DNA of 64,000 nt, from NCBI RefSeq assembly GCF_022808615.1, contig NZ_JAKZKS010000002.1, positions 186,001 to 250,000 of the forward strand. Direction: 5' to 3'. The first letter of the stretch is position 1. Each line of letters opens with the position of its first letter. This stretch comes from Bacillus sp. FJAT-47783. GTDB taxonomy: Bacteria; Bacillota; Bacilli; Bacillales; Aeribacillaceae. The position numbers and the translations under genes were made by a program. This document shows positions 42,863 to 52,277 of the stretch, piece after piece. The notes beneath the pieces were generated by a model. It was given only the letters and a program-made list of their open reading frames with translations. It did not search any database and was not told the origin of the DNA.

Positions 42863-44530
42863 ATGGTTACATGTGTCAAAGGCAATGCTATGTGGTGGCA
42901 AAAGGCTGTTGTTTATCAAATTTATCCTCGGAGCTTTATGGATTATAATGGAGACGGTATCGGGGATTTACAAGGAATTGTACAAAAGCTTGATTATTTA
43001 AAATCACTCGGCGTTGATGTGATTTGGTTAAGCCCGATTTACGATTCACCAAATGATGACAACGGGTATGATATTCGAGATTATACGAAAATTATGGAAG
43101 AATTCGGAACGATGGAAGATTTTGATGTCATGATTGAAGAAATGCACAAACGCGATTTGAAATTAATGATGGATCTCGTTGTCAACCATACATCGGATGA
43201 ACACGAATGGTTTGTACAATCCAAAAAGGATATAACAAACCGATATCGTGATTATTACATATGGCGTAAAGGTGAAAATGGAAATCCTCCAAACAATTGG
43301 GGCTCCTTTTTTAGTGGTTCTGCTTGGGAATATGACGAAAGAACGAATGAATATTATTTACATTTGTTTTCAAAAAAACAGCCGGATTTAAACTGGGAAA
43401 ATGAAAAAGTTCGCCAAGAAGTGTATAAAATTATGCGATTTTGGCTTGATAAAGGTGTCGATGGGTTCCGAATGGACGTCATCAACTTTATTTCAAAGGA
43501 TCAAGCATTTCCAGACGGAACGATGACACAAAACGGATACGGAGACGGTACCCCTTACTTTATGAATGGGCCAAAAATTCATGAATTTTTACAAGAAATG
43601 CACCGTGAAGTGCTAGCTCACTATGATGTGATGACAGTAGGAGAGATGCCGGGAGCAACTGTCGAGGATGCCAATCTGTTTACAAGTCCATTGCGAAATG
43701 AACTTAATATGATTTTTACGTTTGAACATATGGATTTAGACAGTGACGGTATGAAGTGGAATTTAAAGCCGTTAAAACTCACCGACTTAAAAAAGAACTT
43801 TGCCAAATGGCAACGAGGCTTGCATCAGCAAGGCTGGAATAGTTTATATTGGAATAACCATGATCAGCCGCGTATCGTATCAAGGTTTGGAGATGATTCG
43901 ACTTACCGAGTTCAGTCAGCGAAAATGTTAGGTGCGTGCCTTCACTTTATGCAAGGAACCCCTTATATTTATCAAGGGGAAGAAATCGGTATGACAAATG
44001 TTGCCTTTTCGAATTTAGACGATTACCGTGACATTGAGACGCTAAATATTTATAAAGATTTAGAGGAAATGGGCTGGCCACATGACCGTATTATGAACGC
44101 TATTTTTACAAAGGGACGTGATAATGCGCGTACGCCAATGCAATGGTCGAATGCGGATCATGCTGGTTTTACAACGGGAACCCCGTGGTTAAAAGTGAAT
44201 CCAAATTTCCCAATCATTAACGTTGAAAACGCTCTTCAAGATGAAAATTCCATCTTTTATTTTTACCAGCGATTAATTAAGCTTCGGAAAGAAATGCCGA
44301 TTATGACATACGGTGATTTTACATTATTATTGGAAGAGCGTGAAGATGTTTTTTGTTATGAGAGAACGTACGAAAATGAAACATTAACAGTGCTTTGTAA
44401 TTTTACAGGTGAAACTGTATCTGTTGAAGGAATGCCGACTTGCGAAGCGTCACTGTTGTTACAAAACTATGAAGATGTTCAATTCCCTACGTTAAGGCCG
44501 TATGAGGTTCTTGTGTATTACAAAAAATAA
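42863..44530 (+). CDS. GH13 alpha-glucosidase, oligo-1,6-glucosidase type
   Basis: 555 residues, cytoplasmic. The GH13 motifs are LMMDLVVNHTSD, GFRMDVIN (nucleophile Asp205), TVGEMPG (acid/base Glu261) and NNHDQPR (Asp334). The residue after the nucleophile is Val206; in this subfamily Val favours alpha-1,6 bonds and Thr favours alpha-1,4, so isomaltose-type substrates are likely. The start ATG is preceded by TAGGAGG; a Met at residue 10 (MWWQK) is where many relatives begin. It would cleave the sugars brought in by the adjacent importer. It resembles B. subtilis YugT and MalL. Confidence 0.93.
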   Translation: MVTCVKGNAMWWQKAVVYQIYPRSFMDYNGDGIGDLQGIVQKLDYLKSLGVDVIWLSPIYDSPNDDNGYDIRDYTKIMEEFGTMEDFDVMIEEMHKRDLKLMMDLVVNHTSDEHEWFVQSKKDITNRYRDYYIWRKGENGNPPNNWGSFFSGSAWEYDERTNEYYLHLFSKKQPDLNWENEKVRQEVYKIMRFWLDKGVDGFRMDVINFISKDQAFPDGTMTQNGYGDGTPYFMNGPKIHEFLQEMHREVLAHYDVMTVGEMPGATVEDANLFTSPLRNELNMIFTFEHMDLDSDGMKWNLKPLKLTDLKKNFAKWQRGLHQQGWNSLYWNNHDQPRIVSRFGDDSTYRVQSAKMLGACLHFMQGTPYIYQGEEIGMTNVAFSNLDDYRDIETLNIYKDLEEMGWPHDRIMNAIFTKGRDNARTPMQWSNADHAGFTTGTPWLKVNPNFPIINVENALQDENSIFYFYQRLIKLRKEMPIMTYGDFTLLLEEREDVFCYERTYENETLTVLCNFTGETVSVEGMPTCEASLLLQNYEDVQFPTLRPYEVLVYYKK

Positions 44531-44537
44531 TGAAGAA

Positions 44538-44669
44538 GAGTCTGTCTAAAAAGTCCATATTAGGATAAAGTAGTCCAAAATTAAGACCCAGAGAATGCTG
44601 TAAAATCAATATTCTTTGGGTCTATCTTTTTAGATTTCAGGACGTAAATACTATTTTTCGAACAGCCCC
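44538..44669. mobile_element. MITE-like element with imperfect terminal inverted repeats
   Basis: About 132 bp without coding capacity. The left end GAGTCTGTCTAAAAAG matches the complement of the right end (GGGGCTGTTCGAAAAAT) at 10 of 16 positions. Inside, AGACCCAGAGAAT (44584-44596) and ATTCTTTGGGTCT (44611-44623) form a 13-bp stem followed by ATCTTTTT, which can act as terminator for the glucosidase gene. The ends resemble those of IS elements whose termini read GGGGCTGTC.AAAA. Confidence 0.45.
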
Positions 44670-44670
44670 G

Positions 44671-45846
44671 TTAACGTATAGAATCCAATGCTTTTTTAAG
44701 TCGCTTAAGCCCTTCTTGAACGATTTCTTTCGGTGCGGCAATATTCATACGTACAAAGCCTTCCCCGTTTTCACCGTATTTACTCCCCATTTCTAAGGCG
44801 AGCTTCCCGGTTTTTAATAGTAATGACTCAAGCTCTTTTTCTTCTATGTGCAATTCCCGGTAATCGATCCATACTAAATAAGTAGACTGCGGTCTAATCA
44901 CATGTAAAGACGGTAACGCTTCTTTCAAAAAAGCTTCAACGTATTTCACATTTTCTTCAATGTATACAAGTAAGTTGTTTAACCACTCCTCACCGTACTC
45001 ATAGGCAGCTTCCATAGCGGTGATGCCTAGTGTATTTAATGTAAAAATGCCTTGTTTTTTCTCGAGTTCTTTATAAGGTTTCCGTATTTTGCTATTTGGG
45101 ATAATAACGGCAGAAGCTTGTAATCCAGCTAAGTTAAACGTTTTACTCGGTGCAATGCATGTAACGGAAAAGTCGGAAAAGCGCTCATCCACTGAAGCAA
45201 ATGGAGTATGCTTATGGTTGAATAACGTTAAATCCGAATGAATTTCATCGGAAATGACGAAAACATTGTGTGCTAAACATAGGTTGCCAATTTTTTTGAG
45301 CTCTTCTTTTGTCCAAACACGCCCGCTCGGATTCTGTGGATTACATAAGAGCAACAGCTTTGTTTTTTCATTTGCAAGCACTTCTTCTAGATGAGAGAAG
45401 TCGATTTCGTATTGTCCATCGATGAGTTGTAGCTTGTTTTCGATTACTGTCCGATTATTTAATCGAACCATGTCAAAGAAAGGGTGATATACTGGGGGTT
45501 GAATAACGATATGATCGCCTTCTTCCGTCAGCACACGAATTAACGTGCTTAAAGCTTGGACAATACCAGCTGAAAATTCAATGGATGATAAAGGAATGTC
45601 CCAGTTATGTCTTCGTTTTAACCACTTTTGAACAATTGTTTTCGTTTGTGAGGATGGGAATGTATAACCGAAAATCCCATGTTCGATTCGCTTCGTTAGT
45701 GCATCTAATACTTCAGGTGGGGATGGGAAATCCATATCTGCAACCCACATCGGAAGAACATCATCTGCGCCAAAAAAATCTTTCGTCAAATCCCATTTAA
45801 CAGAAGCTGTCCCTTTTCGATTCAACACTACGTCAAAATCATGCAT
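44671..45846 (-). CDS. patB: PatB/MalY-type cystathionine beta-lyase
   Basis: 391 residues, fold-type I PLP enzyme. The family opening DVVLNRKGTASVKWD and LPMWVADMDFPSPPEV are present. The PLP-binding Lys is in APSKTFNLAGLQ, and the conserved NPQNPSGRVWT and SDEIHSDL segments follow. It cleaves cystathionine to homocysteine, pyruvate and ammonia, and may also desulfhydrate cysteine. B. subtilis patB is in the kap region, consistent with the neighbourhood. The start is ATG at 45846 behind a GAGGTGATAC-type ribosome binding site. Confidence 0.9.
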   Translation of the reverse strand: MHDFDVVLNRKGTASVKWDLTKDFFGADDVLPMWVADMDFPSPPEVLDALTKRIEHGIFGYTFPSSQTKTIVQKWLKRRHNWDIPLSSIEFSAGIVQALSTLIRVLTEEGDHIVIQPPVYHPFFDMVRLNNRTVIENKLQLIDGQYEIDFSHLEEVLANEKTKLLLLCNPQNPSGRVWTKEELKKIGNLCLAHNVFVISDEIHSDLTLFNHKHTPFASVDERFSDFSVTCIAPSKTFNLAGLQASAVIIPNSKIRKPYKELEKKQGIFTLNTLGITAMEAAYEYGEEWLNNLLVYIEENVKYVEAFLKEALPSLHVIRPQSTYLVWIDYRELHIEEKELESLLLKTGKLALEMGSKYGENGEGFVRMNIAAPKEIVQEGLKRLKKALDSIR

Positions 45847-45946
45847 TGTATCACCTCGTATAATTTAATTTATGTAGTCCTTTTCTTCAATCGTAACTAT
45901 GGTACAATGACATGGCAAACAATTTGATTACAAAAGGTGATGCACG

Positions 45947-46210
45947 ATGGAAATGAGAGATGCAAATTATCAAATGCTGGCATTGCTTTCTGAATGGGAC
46001 CCGCTTGGTTATGGTGAAGATGCGTACGAAACGGAAGTGATAGACGTTTTAGAGGCTGTTCACTTGATAGATGATGTGGACAAATTAGCAAGGAAAATCC
46101 AATCGGTATATGAATTTTCTTTTGAAGAAATCATCCCGCTTTCCGCATGCACAAAAATGGCTAAACAGCTCTTAATGATTAAAAATCAAATTTCATGTGA
46201 TTTACCGTAA
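45947..46210 (+). CDS. yugE: YugE-like protein (DUF1871)
   Basis: 87 residues: NYQMLALLSEWDPLGYGEDAYETEVIDVLEAVH, then a helical second half (DVDKLARKIQSVYEFSFEEIIPL). The WDPLxxGxxxY motif is the DUF1871 signature. The function is unknown. The neighbours patB and yugF agree with B. subtilis YugE. Confidence 0.85.
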   Translation: MEMRDANYQMLALLSEWDPLGYGEDAYETEVIDVLEAVHLIDDVDKLARKIQSVYEFSFEEIIPLSACTKMAKQLLMIKNQISCDLP

Positions 46211-46216
46211 CGAAAG

Positions 46217-46255
46217 CAACTCCTACTTCCACCGTTTGGTTAGGAAGTAGGAGTT
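46217..46255. terminator. Terminator between yugE and yugF
   Basis: AACTCCTACTTCC pairs with GGAAGTAGGAGTT, a perfect 13-bp stem between convergent genes. The T-runs are short. Confidence 0.75.
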
Positions 46256-46265
46256 ACTGTTTCGA

Positions 46266-47090
46266 TTACCCTAAGCAAAAGTTTAAAATATGTTGTGAAA
46301 CATGTTCAGGTTTTTCTTCCGGAACTAAATGCCCCGTCTTCTTTAAAGAAATAAAGTTTGAATTCGGCAAATCTTGTGACAACCGTTTTCCAACCTCCAC
46401 CGGTACGACTCGATCTTCTTCTCCCCAAACGAGCAAGCAAGGTGTTTCAATTTTATTTAATTCCTCTGAAGGTAAGTCTCCTTCTCGATCGCGGATCATC
46501 TTTGTTAAAGCACGAAATATTTTTTCATCATGGAATGGCTCCAAGTACCCTTGTAACATTTCTTGGTTAATTAAAGAATGGTCATATACGACATTACGCA
46601 AACTATTCCATATTCCTTGTTTCGCTAATACTTGTCTTACATAAAATGAAAAATACGGAAGGTACGACCCGAATATTAGTGTTGGATGAGAACGTTTTAA
46701 ATAGCCAGAACTGCATAGTAAAATAATTTTTTCAAATAAATCGGGGCGTTTTCGTGATGCGTAAAGTAATATTTGTCCCCCCATCGAATGACCGACACCA
46801 ATTACATTTTTTACTTGATGTACAAGTAATAGATCAATCACGACTCTTGCCATATTATCGTAAGAATAAACAAACCGCGTTGATTTTTCTGTTTTTCCAA
46901 ACGGTGGTAAGTCAAGTGCAAGAATATTAAACTCCTCCTTCAAGAGGGGGATGACACGTCTAAAGCTAAAAGTGGAGGATAAGAAACCGTGTACTAACAG
47001 TAATGTTGGTCGGTTTCTATTTGCATGATGATGTTCAATATGTACATTTATACCTCTGATGTTTCGCATACAATAAATATCGCTTGTCAC
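46266..47090 (-). CDS. yugF: Alpha/beta hydrolase YugF
   Basis: About 274 residues from the chosen start. The fold markers are LLLVHGFLSSTFSFR (oxyanion region), GVGHSMGGQILLYA (nucleophile Ser in GHSMGG), VWGEEDRVVP (Asp) and TGHLVPEEKPEHV (His). TKMIRDREGDLPSEEL is nearly word for word B. subtilis YugF as I remember it. The substrate is unknown. The frame is open to 47237, but AAGGAGTG (47102-47106 region) selects the GTG at 47090. Confidence 0.85.
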   Translation of the reverse strand: MTSDIYCMRNIRGINVHIEHHHANRNRPTLLLVHGFLSSTFSFRRVIPLLKEEFNILALDLPPFGKTEKSTRFVYSYDNMARVVIDLLLVHQVKNVIGVGHSMGGQILLYASRKRPDLFEKIILLCSSGYLKRSHPTLIFGSYLPYFSFYVRQVLAKQGIWNSLRNVVYDHSLINQEMLQGYLEPFHDEKIFRALTKMIRDREGDLPSEELNKIETPCLLVWGEEDRVVPVEVGKRLSQDLPNSNFISLKKTGHLVPEEKPEHVSQHILNFCLG

Positions 47091-47277
47091 CGTTTCTTTC
47101 ACTCCTTCTATTATGACTGTGTAAATTGTTTTTAAAGTAATGGGACTAACACGGAGAATAGAATTATGTTTATGTTTCCCGATTTTGTTTTTGTTATCGT
47201 TAAAAATTAATAAAAGGGCATGTAAAAATGTTTCCATATGATTTATAATTATCAGAAAGTTGTTTGGGGTGAAGATG

Positions 47278-47778
47278 ATGAAATTAACAGAAAAAGAAAC
47301 GGAAATTTTGGAAATTCTTGAAAAAGATAGTCGTTTGTCGTTTGAAACAATGGCGAAAATGATTGATTTATCAATAGATGAAACTAAACGATTAATAAAG
47401 GGGCTTGAAGATCGAAAAGTTATCGTCGATTATTCAACGACGATTGACTGGAAAAAAGTTGAAGGTCATGAAGGGGTTACGGCCATGATTGATGTAAAGG
47501 TAACACCTAAACGTGGTGTCGGATTTCATGAAGTTGCAGAAAGAATTTATCGTTTTAACGAAGTAAAATCCGTTTATTTAATGTCAGGGGCATATGATTT
47601 ATCGGTCATAATTGAAGGGAAATCGATGTCACATATTGCTCATTTCGTATCAGAAAAACTTTCAACGCTTGATTCTGTGATCTCGACAACCACTCACTTT
47701 ATATTGAAAAAATACAAGCATGACGGCGTTGTGTTTGAACATGGCGATGATGATAAACGAATTGTGGTGTCACCATGA
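47278..47778 (+). CDS. alaR: Lrp/AsnC-family regulator AlaR
   Basis: About 166 residues. The N-terminal HTH (EKETEILEILEKDSRLSFETMAKMIDLSIDETKRLIKGLEDRKVI) is followed by a RAM ligand domain (GVTAMIDVKVTPKRGVGFHEVAERI...SVYLMSGAYDLSVII). It overlaps the aminotransferase gene by four bases. This is the arrangement of B. subtilis alaR-alaT, where AlaR is thought to control alanine synthesis. GGGGTGA before the tandem ATGs at 47275 and 47278 favours the second. Confidence 0.87.
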   Translation: MKLTEKETEILEILEKDSRLSFETMAKMIDLSIDETKRLIKGLEDRKVIVDYSTTIDWKKVEGHEGVTAMIDVKVTPKRGVGFHEVAERIYRFNEVKSVYLMSGAYDLSVIIEGKSMSHIAHFVSEKLSTLDSVISTTTHFILKKYKHDGVVFEHGDDDKRIVVSP

Positions 47779-48941
47779 AAACAAAAGAGCGATATATATC
47801 TAACACTGTCAGAAGTTTAAAGCCTTCTGGTATTCGCAAGTTTTTCGATTTAGCAGAAAGTATGGAAGGGGTTATTTCATTAGGAGTAGGAGAACCTGAT
47901 TTTGTAACACCTTGGAATGCAAGAGAGGCGTCGATTTTATCGCTTGAACAAGGATATACAGCGTATACTGCAAACGCTGGACTTATAGAATTAAGAGAAG
48001 AGATTGGTTTATATTTACAAAATCGTTTTCACGTAACGTATAATCCAAAGGAAGAACTTCTTGTCACAGTAGGGGCTAGTCAAGCATTAGACTTAGCTTT
48101 TCGAGCAATTTTAAATGAAGGGGAAGAGGTTTTAATTGTTGAACCTTGCTTCGTTTCATATGACTCCCTTGTCAAATTGGCTGGAGGAGTCCCTATCCAT
48201 ATTTCTACTTCAGGTAGTGACGGTTTTCGTATTCATCCAGACTCGATCCGTTCAGCGATAACAGAGAGAACGAAAGCGATGATGATCTGTACGCCAAGTA
48301 ACCCGACAGGCACTGTTTTGTCAAAAGATGAATTACATATTATCGCTAATATTGCAGAGGAATACGATTTACTCGTCATCATGGATGAAATTTATGCAGA
48401 ATTAACATATGATGAATCCTTTACAAGCTTCCCGAGCTTACCGAACATGAGAGATCGGACAATATTAGTTTCGGGCTTTTCGAAAGGGTTTGCTATGACA
48501 GGCTGGCGTCTCGGTTTTATTGCTGCTGAGGCAACGCTTCTCCAAGCTATGCTGAAAATTCATCAATACGCGATTATGTGTGCACCAACAATGGCTCAAT
48601 TTGCTGCATTAGAAGCATTAAGAAATGGCCTTGAAGATGTAACGGCAATGAAAAAAAGCTATAAAAGACGTCGCAATTATTTTGTAAAATCGTTAAATGA
48701 AATTGGCTTATCTTGTCATATGCCAGGAGGTGCGTTTTACGCTTTTCCAAGTATTCAATCCACTGGAATGACATCTGAGGAGTTTGCTGAAAAATTACTA
48801 ATACAAGAAAAAGTAGCCGTTGTTCCCGGAAATGTATTTGGTAAAAGTGGTGAAGGTTATATTCGATGCTCTTATGCTTCCTCCATGGATCAATTGCAAG
48901 AGGCAATTAAACGAATGAAAAATTTTTTGAAGACACGATAA
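47775..48941 (+). CDS. alaT: Alanine aminotransferase AlaT
   Basis: 388 residues, fold-type I aminotransferase. Features: GVGEPDFVTPWNAREA, YTAYTANAGLIELREEI, CTPSNPTGTVLSKDEL, DEIYAELTYD and the PLP Lys in SGFSKGFAMTGWRLGF. In B. subtilis AlaT converts pyruvate to alanine with an amino donor. Translational coupling with alaR (ATGA overlap) and a strong terminator after the gene define a two-gene operon. Confidence 0.9.
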   Translation: MKTKERYISNTVRSLKPSGIRKFFDLAESMEGVISLGVGEPDFVTPWNAREASILSLEQGYTAYTANAGLIELREEIGLYLQNRFHVTYNPKEELLVTVGASQALDLAFRAILNEGEEVLIVEPCFVSYDSLVKLAGGVPIHISTSGSDGFRIHPDSIRSAITERTKAMMICTPSNPTGTVLSKDELHIIANIAEEYDLLVIMDEIYAELTYDESFTSFPSLPNMRDRTILVSGFSKGFAMTGWRLGFIAAEATLLQAMLKIHQYAIMCAPTMAQFAALEALRNGLEDVTAMKKSYKRRRNYFVKSLNEIGLSCHMPGGAFYAFPSIQSTGMTSEEFAEKLLIQEKVAVVPGNVFGKSGEGYIRCSYASSMDQLQEAIKRMKNFLKTR

Positions 48942-48970
48942 CACCAGCTACCTTAGCTGGTGTTTTTTAT
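48941..48970 (+). terminator. Terminator after alaT
   Basis: ACACCAGCTA pairs with TAGCTGGTGT around a 3-nt loop, followed by TTTTT. Confidence 0.9.
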
Positions 48971-49011
48971 CCCACTCTTAACGGGCAGTAAGACCCCCAC
49001 TGAATGAAGTT
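48968..49011. repeat. Modular dispersed repeat, short copy (B)
   Basis: TATCCCACTCTTAACGGGCA and the following GTAAGACC are identical to copy A at 36706. Here they join directly to CCCACTGAATGAAGTT, so the two-hairpin middle of copy A is missing. A further hairpin (GGCTGTCCAT and ATGGACAGCC, about 49039-49063) follows nearby. Within 49012-49190 there is no coding frame. Confidence 0.7.
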
Positions 49012-49196
49012 TCGCTTTATATCGATAAAATAATATGGCTGTCCATTTAATTATGGACAGCCTATCAACAAAAAGGGGGGGAATACTAGAAAGCCTTGTA
49101 ATAAAGAATTATTCCCATCTGCAAATTTTTTAAACATCATAAATTTATTTCTGATAAGATGTGAAAGCTAGATATAGAGAAAGTATTAAAATGTTT

Positions 49197-49225
49197 TTGA
49201 TTATGTAATATAACTATGGTATAAT
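49197..49225 (+). promoter_or_regulatory. Sigma-A promoter of yugI
   Basis: TTGATT (49197-49202), a 17-bp spacer and a perfect TATAAT (49220-49225) lie 50 bp before the yugI start. Confidence 0.8.
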
Positions 49226-49275
49226 TTAAAATTGCGTATAACGGGAAATATAAAAAATTAAATAGGAGTGTTTCC

Positions 49276-49665
49276 ATGTCAAATAAATTTGAAGTCGGTA
49301 CAGTTGTTAACGGTAAAGTAACAGGTATTCAACCATACGGTGCGTTTGTTGCACTTGATGAAGAAACGCAAGGTCTTGTCCATATTTCCGAAATTACACA
49401 TGCTTATGTAAAGAATATAGAAGAGCATCTTCAAGTTGGACAAGAGGTTAAGGTAAAAGTGTTATCGGTTGATGAAGAAAAAGGAAAAATTAGTTTATCC
49501 ATTCGTGCAACGGAAGAAGCGCCGAAAGAAACTCGTACAAAAAAGCGTGCAGCGAGTGTGAAACCAAAAGTTGAGTCTTCTTCAACAGAAGGTTTTAACA
49601 CATTAAAAGAAAAATTACAAGAGTGGATTGATCAATCTAAACGAGAAGATTTAATTAAAAAATAA
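49276..49665 (+). CDS. yugI: S1-domain RNA-binding protein YugI (general stress protein 13)
   Basis: 129 residues. The S1 OB-fold occupies about residues 5-75: VGTVVNGKVTGIQPYGAFVALDEETQGLVHISEITHAYV, then KVLSVDEEKGKISLSI. A basic linker (KTKKRAASVKPK) and a helical tail follow. It binds RNA and associates with ribosomes in relatives. ATG follows TAGGAG, and a strong promoter precedes it. Confidence 0.92.
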   Translation: MSNKFEVGTVVNGKVTGIQPYGAFVALDEETQGLVHISEITHAYVKNIEEHLQVGQEVKVKVLSVDEEKGKISLSIRATEEAPKETRTKKRAASVKPKVESSSTEGFNTLKEKLQEWIDQSKREDLIKK

Positions 49666-49696
49666 CCTATATTTTTAACAAGCTTTTCTCAGCTTA

Positions 49697-49739
49697 CAAA
49701 AAAAACACCGGTTCGTCTCTACCGGTGTTTTTCGTTTTT
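49697..49739. terminator. Bidirectional terminator between yugI and yuzA
   Basis: AACACCGGT and ACCGGTGTT form the stem, with an A-run before and a T-run after. Confidence 0.9.
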
Positions 49740-49742
49740 ACC

Positions 49743-49976
49743 TCAACGTGTTTCGGGTCTTGGTTCATCGCGAACTAATTCTTCTGTTGGCTTTAATAGT
49801 AACCCAAGATTAATTAAACCTGAAATGCCGACTAGACCGTATATAATTCGGGAGATTGCAGCATTTTGACCACCAAAAATTGCTGCAACTAAATCAAACT
49901 GAAAAAATCCAATTAAGCCCCAATTGATAGCACCAATAATAGTAAGTACAAGTGCAATACGCTGAATTGCGCTCAT
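49743..49976 (-). CDS. yuzA: YuzA, DUF378 small membrane protein
   Basis: 77 residues, two membrane segments (RIALVLTIIGAINWGLIGFF, ISRIIYGLVGISGLINLGLLL) with a short loop (FDLVAAIFGGQNA). The INWGLIGFFQFDLVAAIFG motif is the DUF378 hallmark. The function is unknown. B. subtilis yuzA is next to yugI, as here. Confidence 0.9.
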   Translation of the reverse strand: MSAIQRIALVLTIIGAINWGLIGFFQFDLVAAIFGGQNAAISRIIYGLVGISGLINLGLLLKPTEELVRDEPRPETR

Positions 49977-50048
49977 GAAGTTTCCTCCTTAAAATTTTGA
50001 CTTCATGATTAATTTGCCAAAAATAAATGAAACCTATTCATATGGAGC

Positions 50049-50492
50049 TTATTTACCTTTTTCTAATTGCTTTTGAAGGATTATTTTTGCCTCTCCTTTT
50101 GAATCGGTATAAGTTCCGATGATATCAAAGCCATGCTTCAAATTCAAAATGAGCATATTTCTCCATTTATTTTTTGTTTTTGTTTTGACGGCTTGATACC
50201 CGTTCTCCTCACACCAGCTATGCTGAAGATACATAAGCTTAGAGGCAATCCCATAATTACGATAATTTGGATGTACCCCACCGATCCAGCTATAAAAGTA
50301 TTTTTCATTTTCTTCGTAGCCAATTTTATAGCCGATGACTTTATTGTCTTCGATTGCTAGTAACATTAATATGTTGTTCTTCGTTTGCAATCGTTCGAAT
50401 GAAAAGGGGTGTCCAAAGATTAGAACGTGTAGCTCTTGGATCGAATCGATCAACTTTTTGTCTGGTACATTTATAAACTTTTTAATTTCCAT
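50049..50492 (-). CDS. GNAT N-acetyltransferase
   Basis: 147 residues. The Acetyltransf_1 core is DNKVIGYKIGYEE, SWIGGVHPNYRNYGIASKLMYLQHSWCEENGYQAVKTKT and NMLILNLKHGFDIIGTY, with the acetyl-CoA loop in HPNYRNYGIA. The substrate is unknown. A stand-alone gene between yuzA and pgi. Confidence 0.85.
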   Translation of the reverse strand: MEIKKFINVPDKKLIDSIQELHVLIFGHPFSFERLQTKNNILMLLAIEDNKVIGYKIGYEENEKYFYSWIGGVHPNYRNYGIASKLMYLQHSWCEENGYQAVKTKTKNKWRNMLILNLKHGFDIIGTYTDSKGEAKIILQKQLEKGK

Positions 50493-50713
50493 TTATTTCA
50501 CCTCTCTCCAATTCGTTCTACCTTTATTATAAAGGATCGCTTCATAAGAAGCTGTTTATTGGGAAAAATACAATGAATTCTACTGTTTTTGAACAATATC
50601 GAAAAATCGTTTATTTTGGATACGTTTACACTTGAGTGATCGCTTGATTTACATGATTTATTTCGATAAAGTGAAGAATGAGTAAATTTTAAAACAAATG
50701 GAGGATCAAAAAT

Positions 50714-52063
50714 ATGACGCATGTTCGCTTTGATTATTCTAAAGCACTCTCTTTTTTTCAAGAACATGAAGTTACATACTTACAAGATTTCGTGAAGGTA
50801 GCTCACCATTCTATTCATGAGAAAACAGGTGCAGGAAGTGATTTTTTAGGATGGGTTGACTTACCTAACGAATATGATCGTGAAGAATTTGAGCGCATTC
50901 AAAAAAGTGCTGAAAAAATCAAGTCTGATTCAGATATATTACTTGTCATCGGAATTGGAGGCTCTTATTTAGGGGCACGTGCTGCTATTGAGATGTTAAA
51001 CCATTCTTTCTATAATGCGTTACCGAAAGAAAAGCGTGAAACACCACAAGTTATTTTTGTAGGAAATAACATTAGTTCTACATATATAAAAGACGTTAAA
51101 GATTTATTAGATGGAAAAGATTTTTCTATTAACGTCATTTCTAAATCGGGTACAACAACAGAACCAGCAATTGCTTTTCGAATCTTTAAGAGCCTTCTTG
51201 AAGAGAAATATGGAAAAGAGGAAGCGAAAAAACGCATTTACGCAACGACAGATCGTGAACGCGGTGCTTTAAAAACACTCGCAAACGAAGAAGGCTATGA
51301 GTCATTCATCATTCCTGACGATGTTGGTGGACGATATTCGGTTTTAACGGCAGTAGGTTTATTACCGATTGCTGTAGCAGGAGCGGATATTGAAGCAATG
51401 ATGAAAGGTGCACAAGATGCAAGCCGTGACTTTGGTAAATCTGAATTAATGGAAAACCCAGCTTACCAATATGCGGTTGTCCGTAACGTCCTTTACAATA
51501 AAGGGAAAACGATTGAAATGCTTATTAACTATGAGCCAGCATTACAATACTTTGCAGAATGGTGGAAACAACTATTTGGTGAGAGCGAAGGAAAAGACCA
51601 AAAGGGAATTTTCCCAGCGTCAGCAAACTTCTCAACAGACCTCCATTCCTTAGGACAATACGTACAAGAAGGAAGAAGAGATTTATTTGAAACCGTCATT
51701 AATGTTGAGAAACCTCGTCACGAATTAACGATTGAAGAAGATGCGGATAACTTAGATGGTTTAAACTATTTAGCTGGAAAAACAGTTGATTTCGTCAACA
51801 AAAAAGCATTTGAAGGAACTATGCTTGCGCATACAGACGGTGGTGTACCAAACTTAGTTGTTAACATTCCAGAACTAAACGAATACACATTTGGTTACCT
51901 CGTATACTTCTTTGAAAAAGCGTGTGCGATGAGTGGATATTTAATGGGTGTAAATCCATTTGATCAACCAGGTGTAGAGGCATATAAAACAAATATGTTT
52001 GCTCTTCTTGGAAAACCAGGCTTCGAGGAGAAAAAAGCTGAATTAGAAAAACGTTTAAAATAA
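50714..52063 (+). CDS. pgi: Glucose-6-phosphate isomerase
   Basis: 449 residues, the bacillary (short) class of PGI. It interconverts glucose-6-phosphate and fructose-6-phosphate in glycolysis. Motifs: [37 protein letters not shown] and [24 protein letters not shown] with the catalytic Glu and His. ATG follows TGGAGGATC. A terminator follows. Confidence 0.97.
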   Translation: MTHVRFDYSKALSFFQEHEVTYLQDFVKVAHHSIHEKTGAGSDFLGWVDLPNEYDREEFERIQKSAEKIKSDSDILLVIGIGGSYLGARAAIEMLNHSFYNALPKEKRETPQVIFVGNNISSTYIKDVKDLLDGKDFSINVISKSGTTTEPAIAFRIFKSLLEEKYGKEEAKKRIYATTDRERGALKTLANEEGYESFIIPDDVGGRYSVLTAVGLLPIAVAGADIEAMMKGAQDASRDFGKSELMENPAYQYAVVRNVLYNKGKTIEMLINYEPALQYFAEWWKQLFGESEGKDQKGIFPASANFSTDLHSLGQYVQEGRRDLFETVINVEKPRHELTIEEDADNLDGLNYLAGKTVDFVNKKAFEGTMLAHTDGGVPNLVVNIPELNEYTFGYLVYFFEKACAMSGYLMGVNPFDQPGVEAYKTNMFALLGKPGFEEKKAELEKRLK

Positions 52064-52067
52064 TGAT

Positions 52068-52113
52068 TTAAAAAGAGAGACTTCACATGAATGGGTGAAG
52101 TCTCTTTTTTTAT
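52068..52113 (+). terminator. Terminator after pgi
   Basis: AGAGACTTCAC pairs with GTGAAGTCTCT around an 8-nt loop, followed by TTTTTTT. Confidence 0.9.
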
Positions 52114-52277
52114 GTTTTTTGCTTGCTGAAAAATTAACAATCCGCAAGGTATAAAAAATTAACCGTAACATGTGATTATCCAACTTAACTTCATGAACGA
52201 TTTTCAATGGAATCGGCATGAAAATCATCCAAAAGGTAAAGATAAAAAAGAAATTGTATAAGGAAGGATTGGTTAGC

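Noticed and set aside
47091-47237. N-terminal extension of yugF up to 47237
   Set aside because: The extra residues are Asn/Lys-rich with no homolog-like features and overlap the alaR promoter region. A GTG with a good ribosome binding site at 47090 fits the known protein length.
36706-49011. Interpretation of the two TCCCACTCTTAACGGG repeats as a CRISPR or as ends of one large composite element
   Set aside because: There are only two copies, 12 kb apart. The intervening genes are ordinary chromosomal genes in conserved order, and there is no spacer-repeat array.
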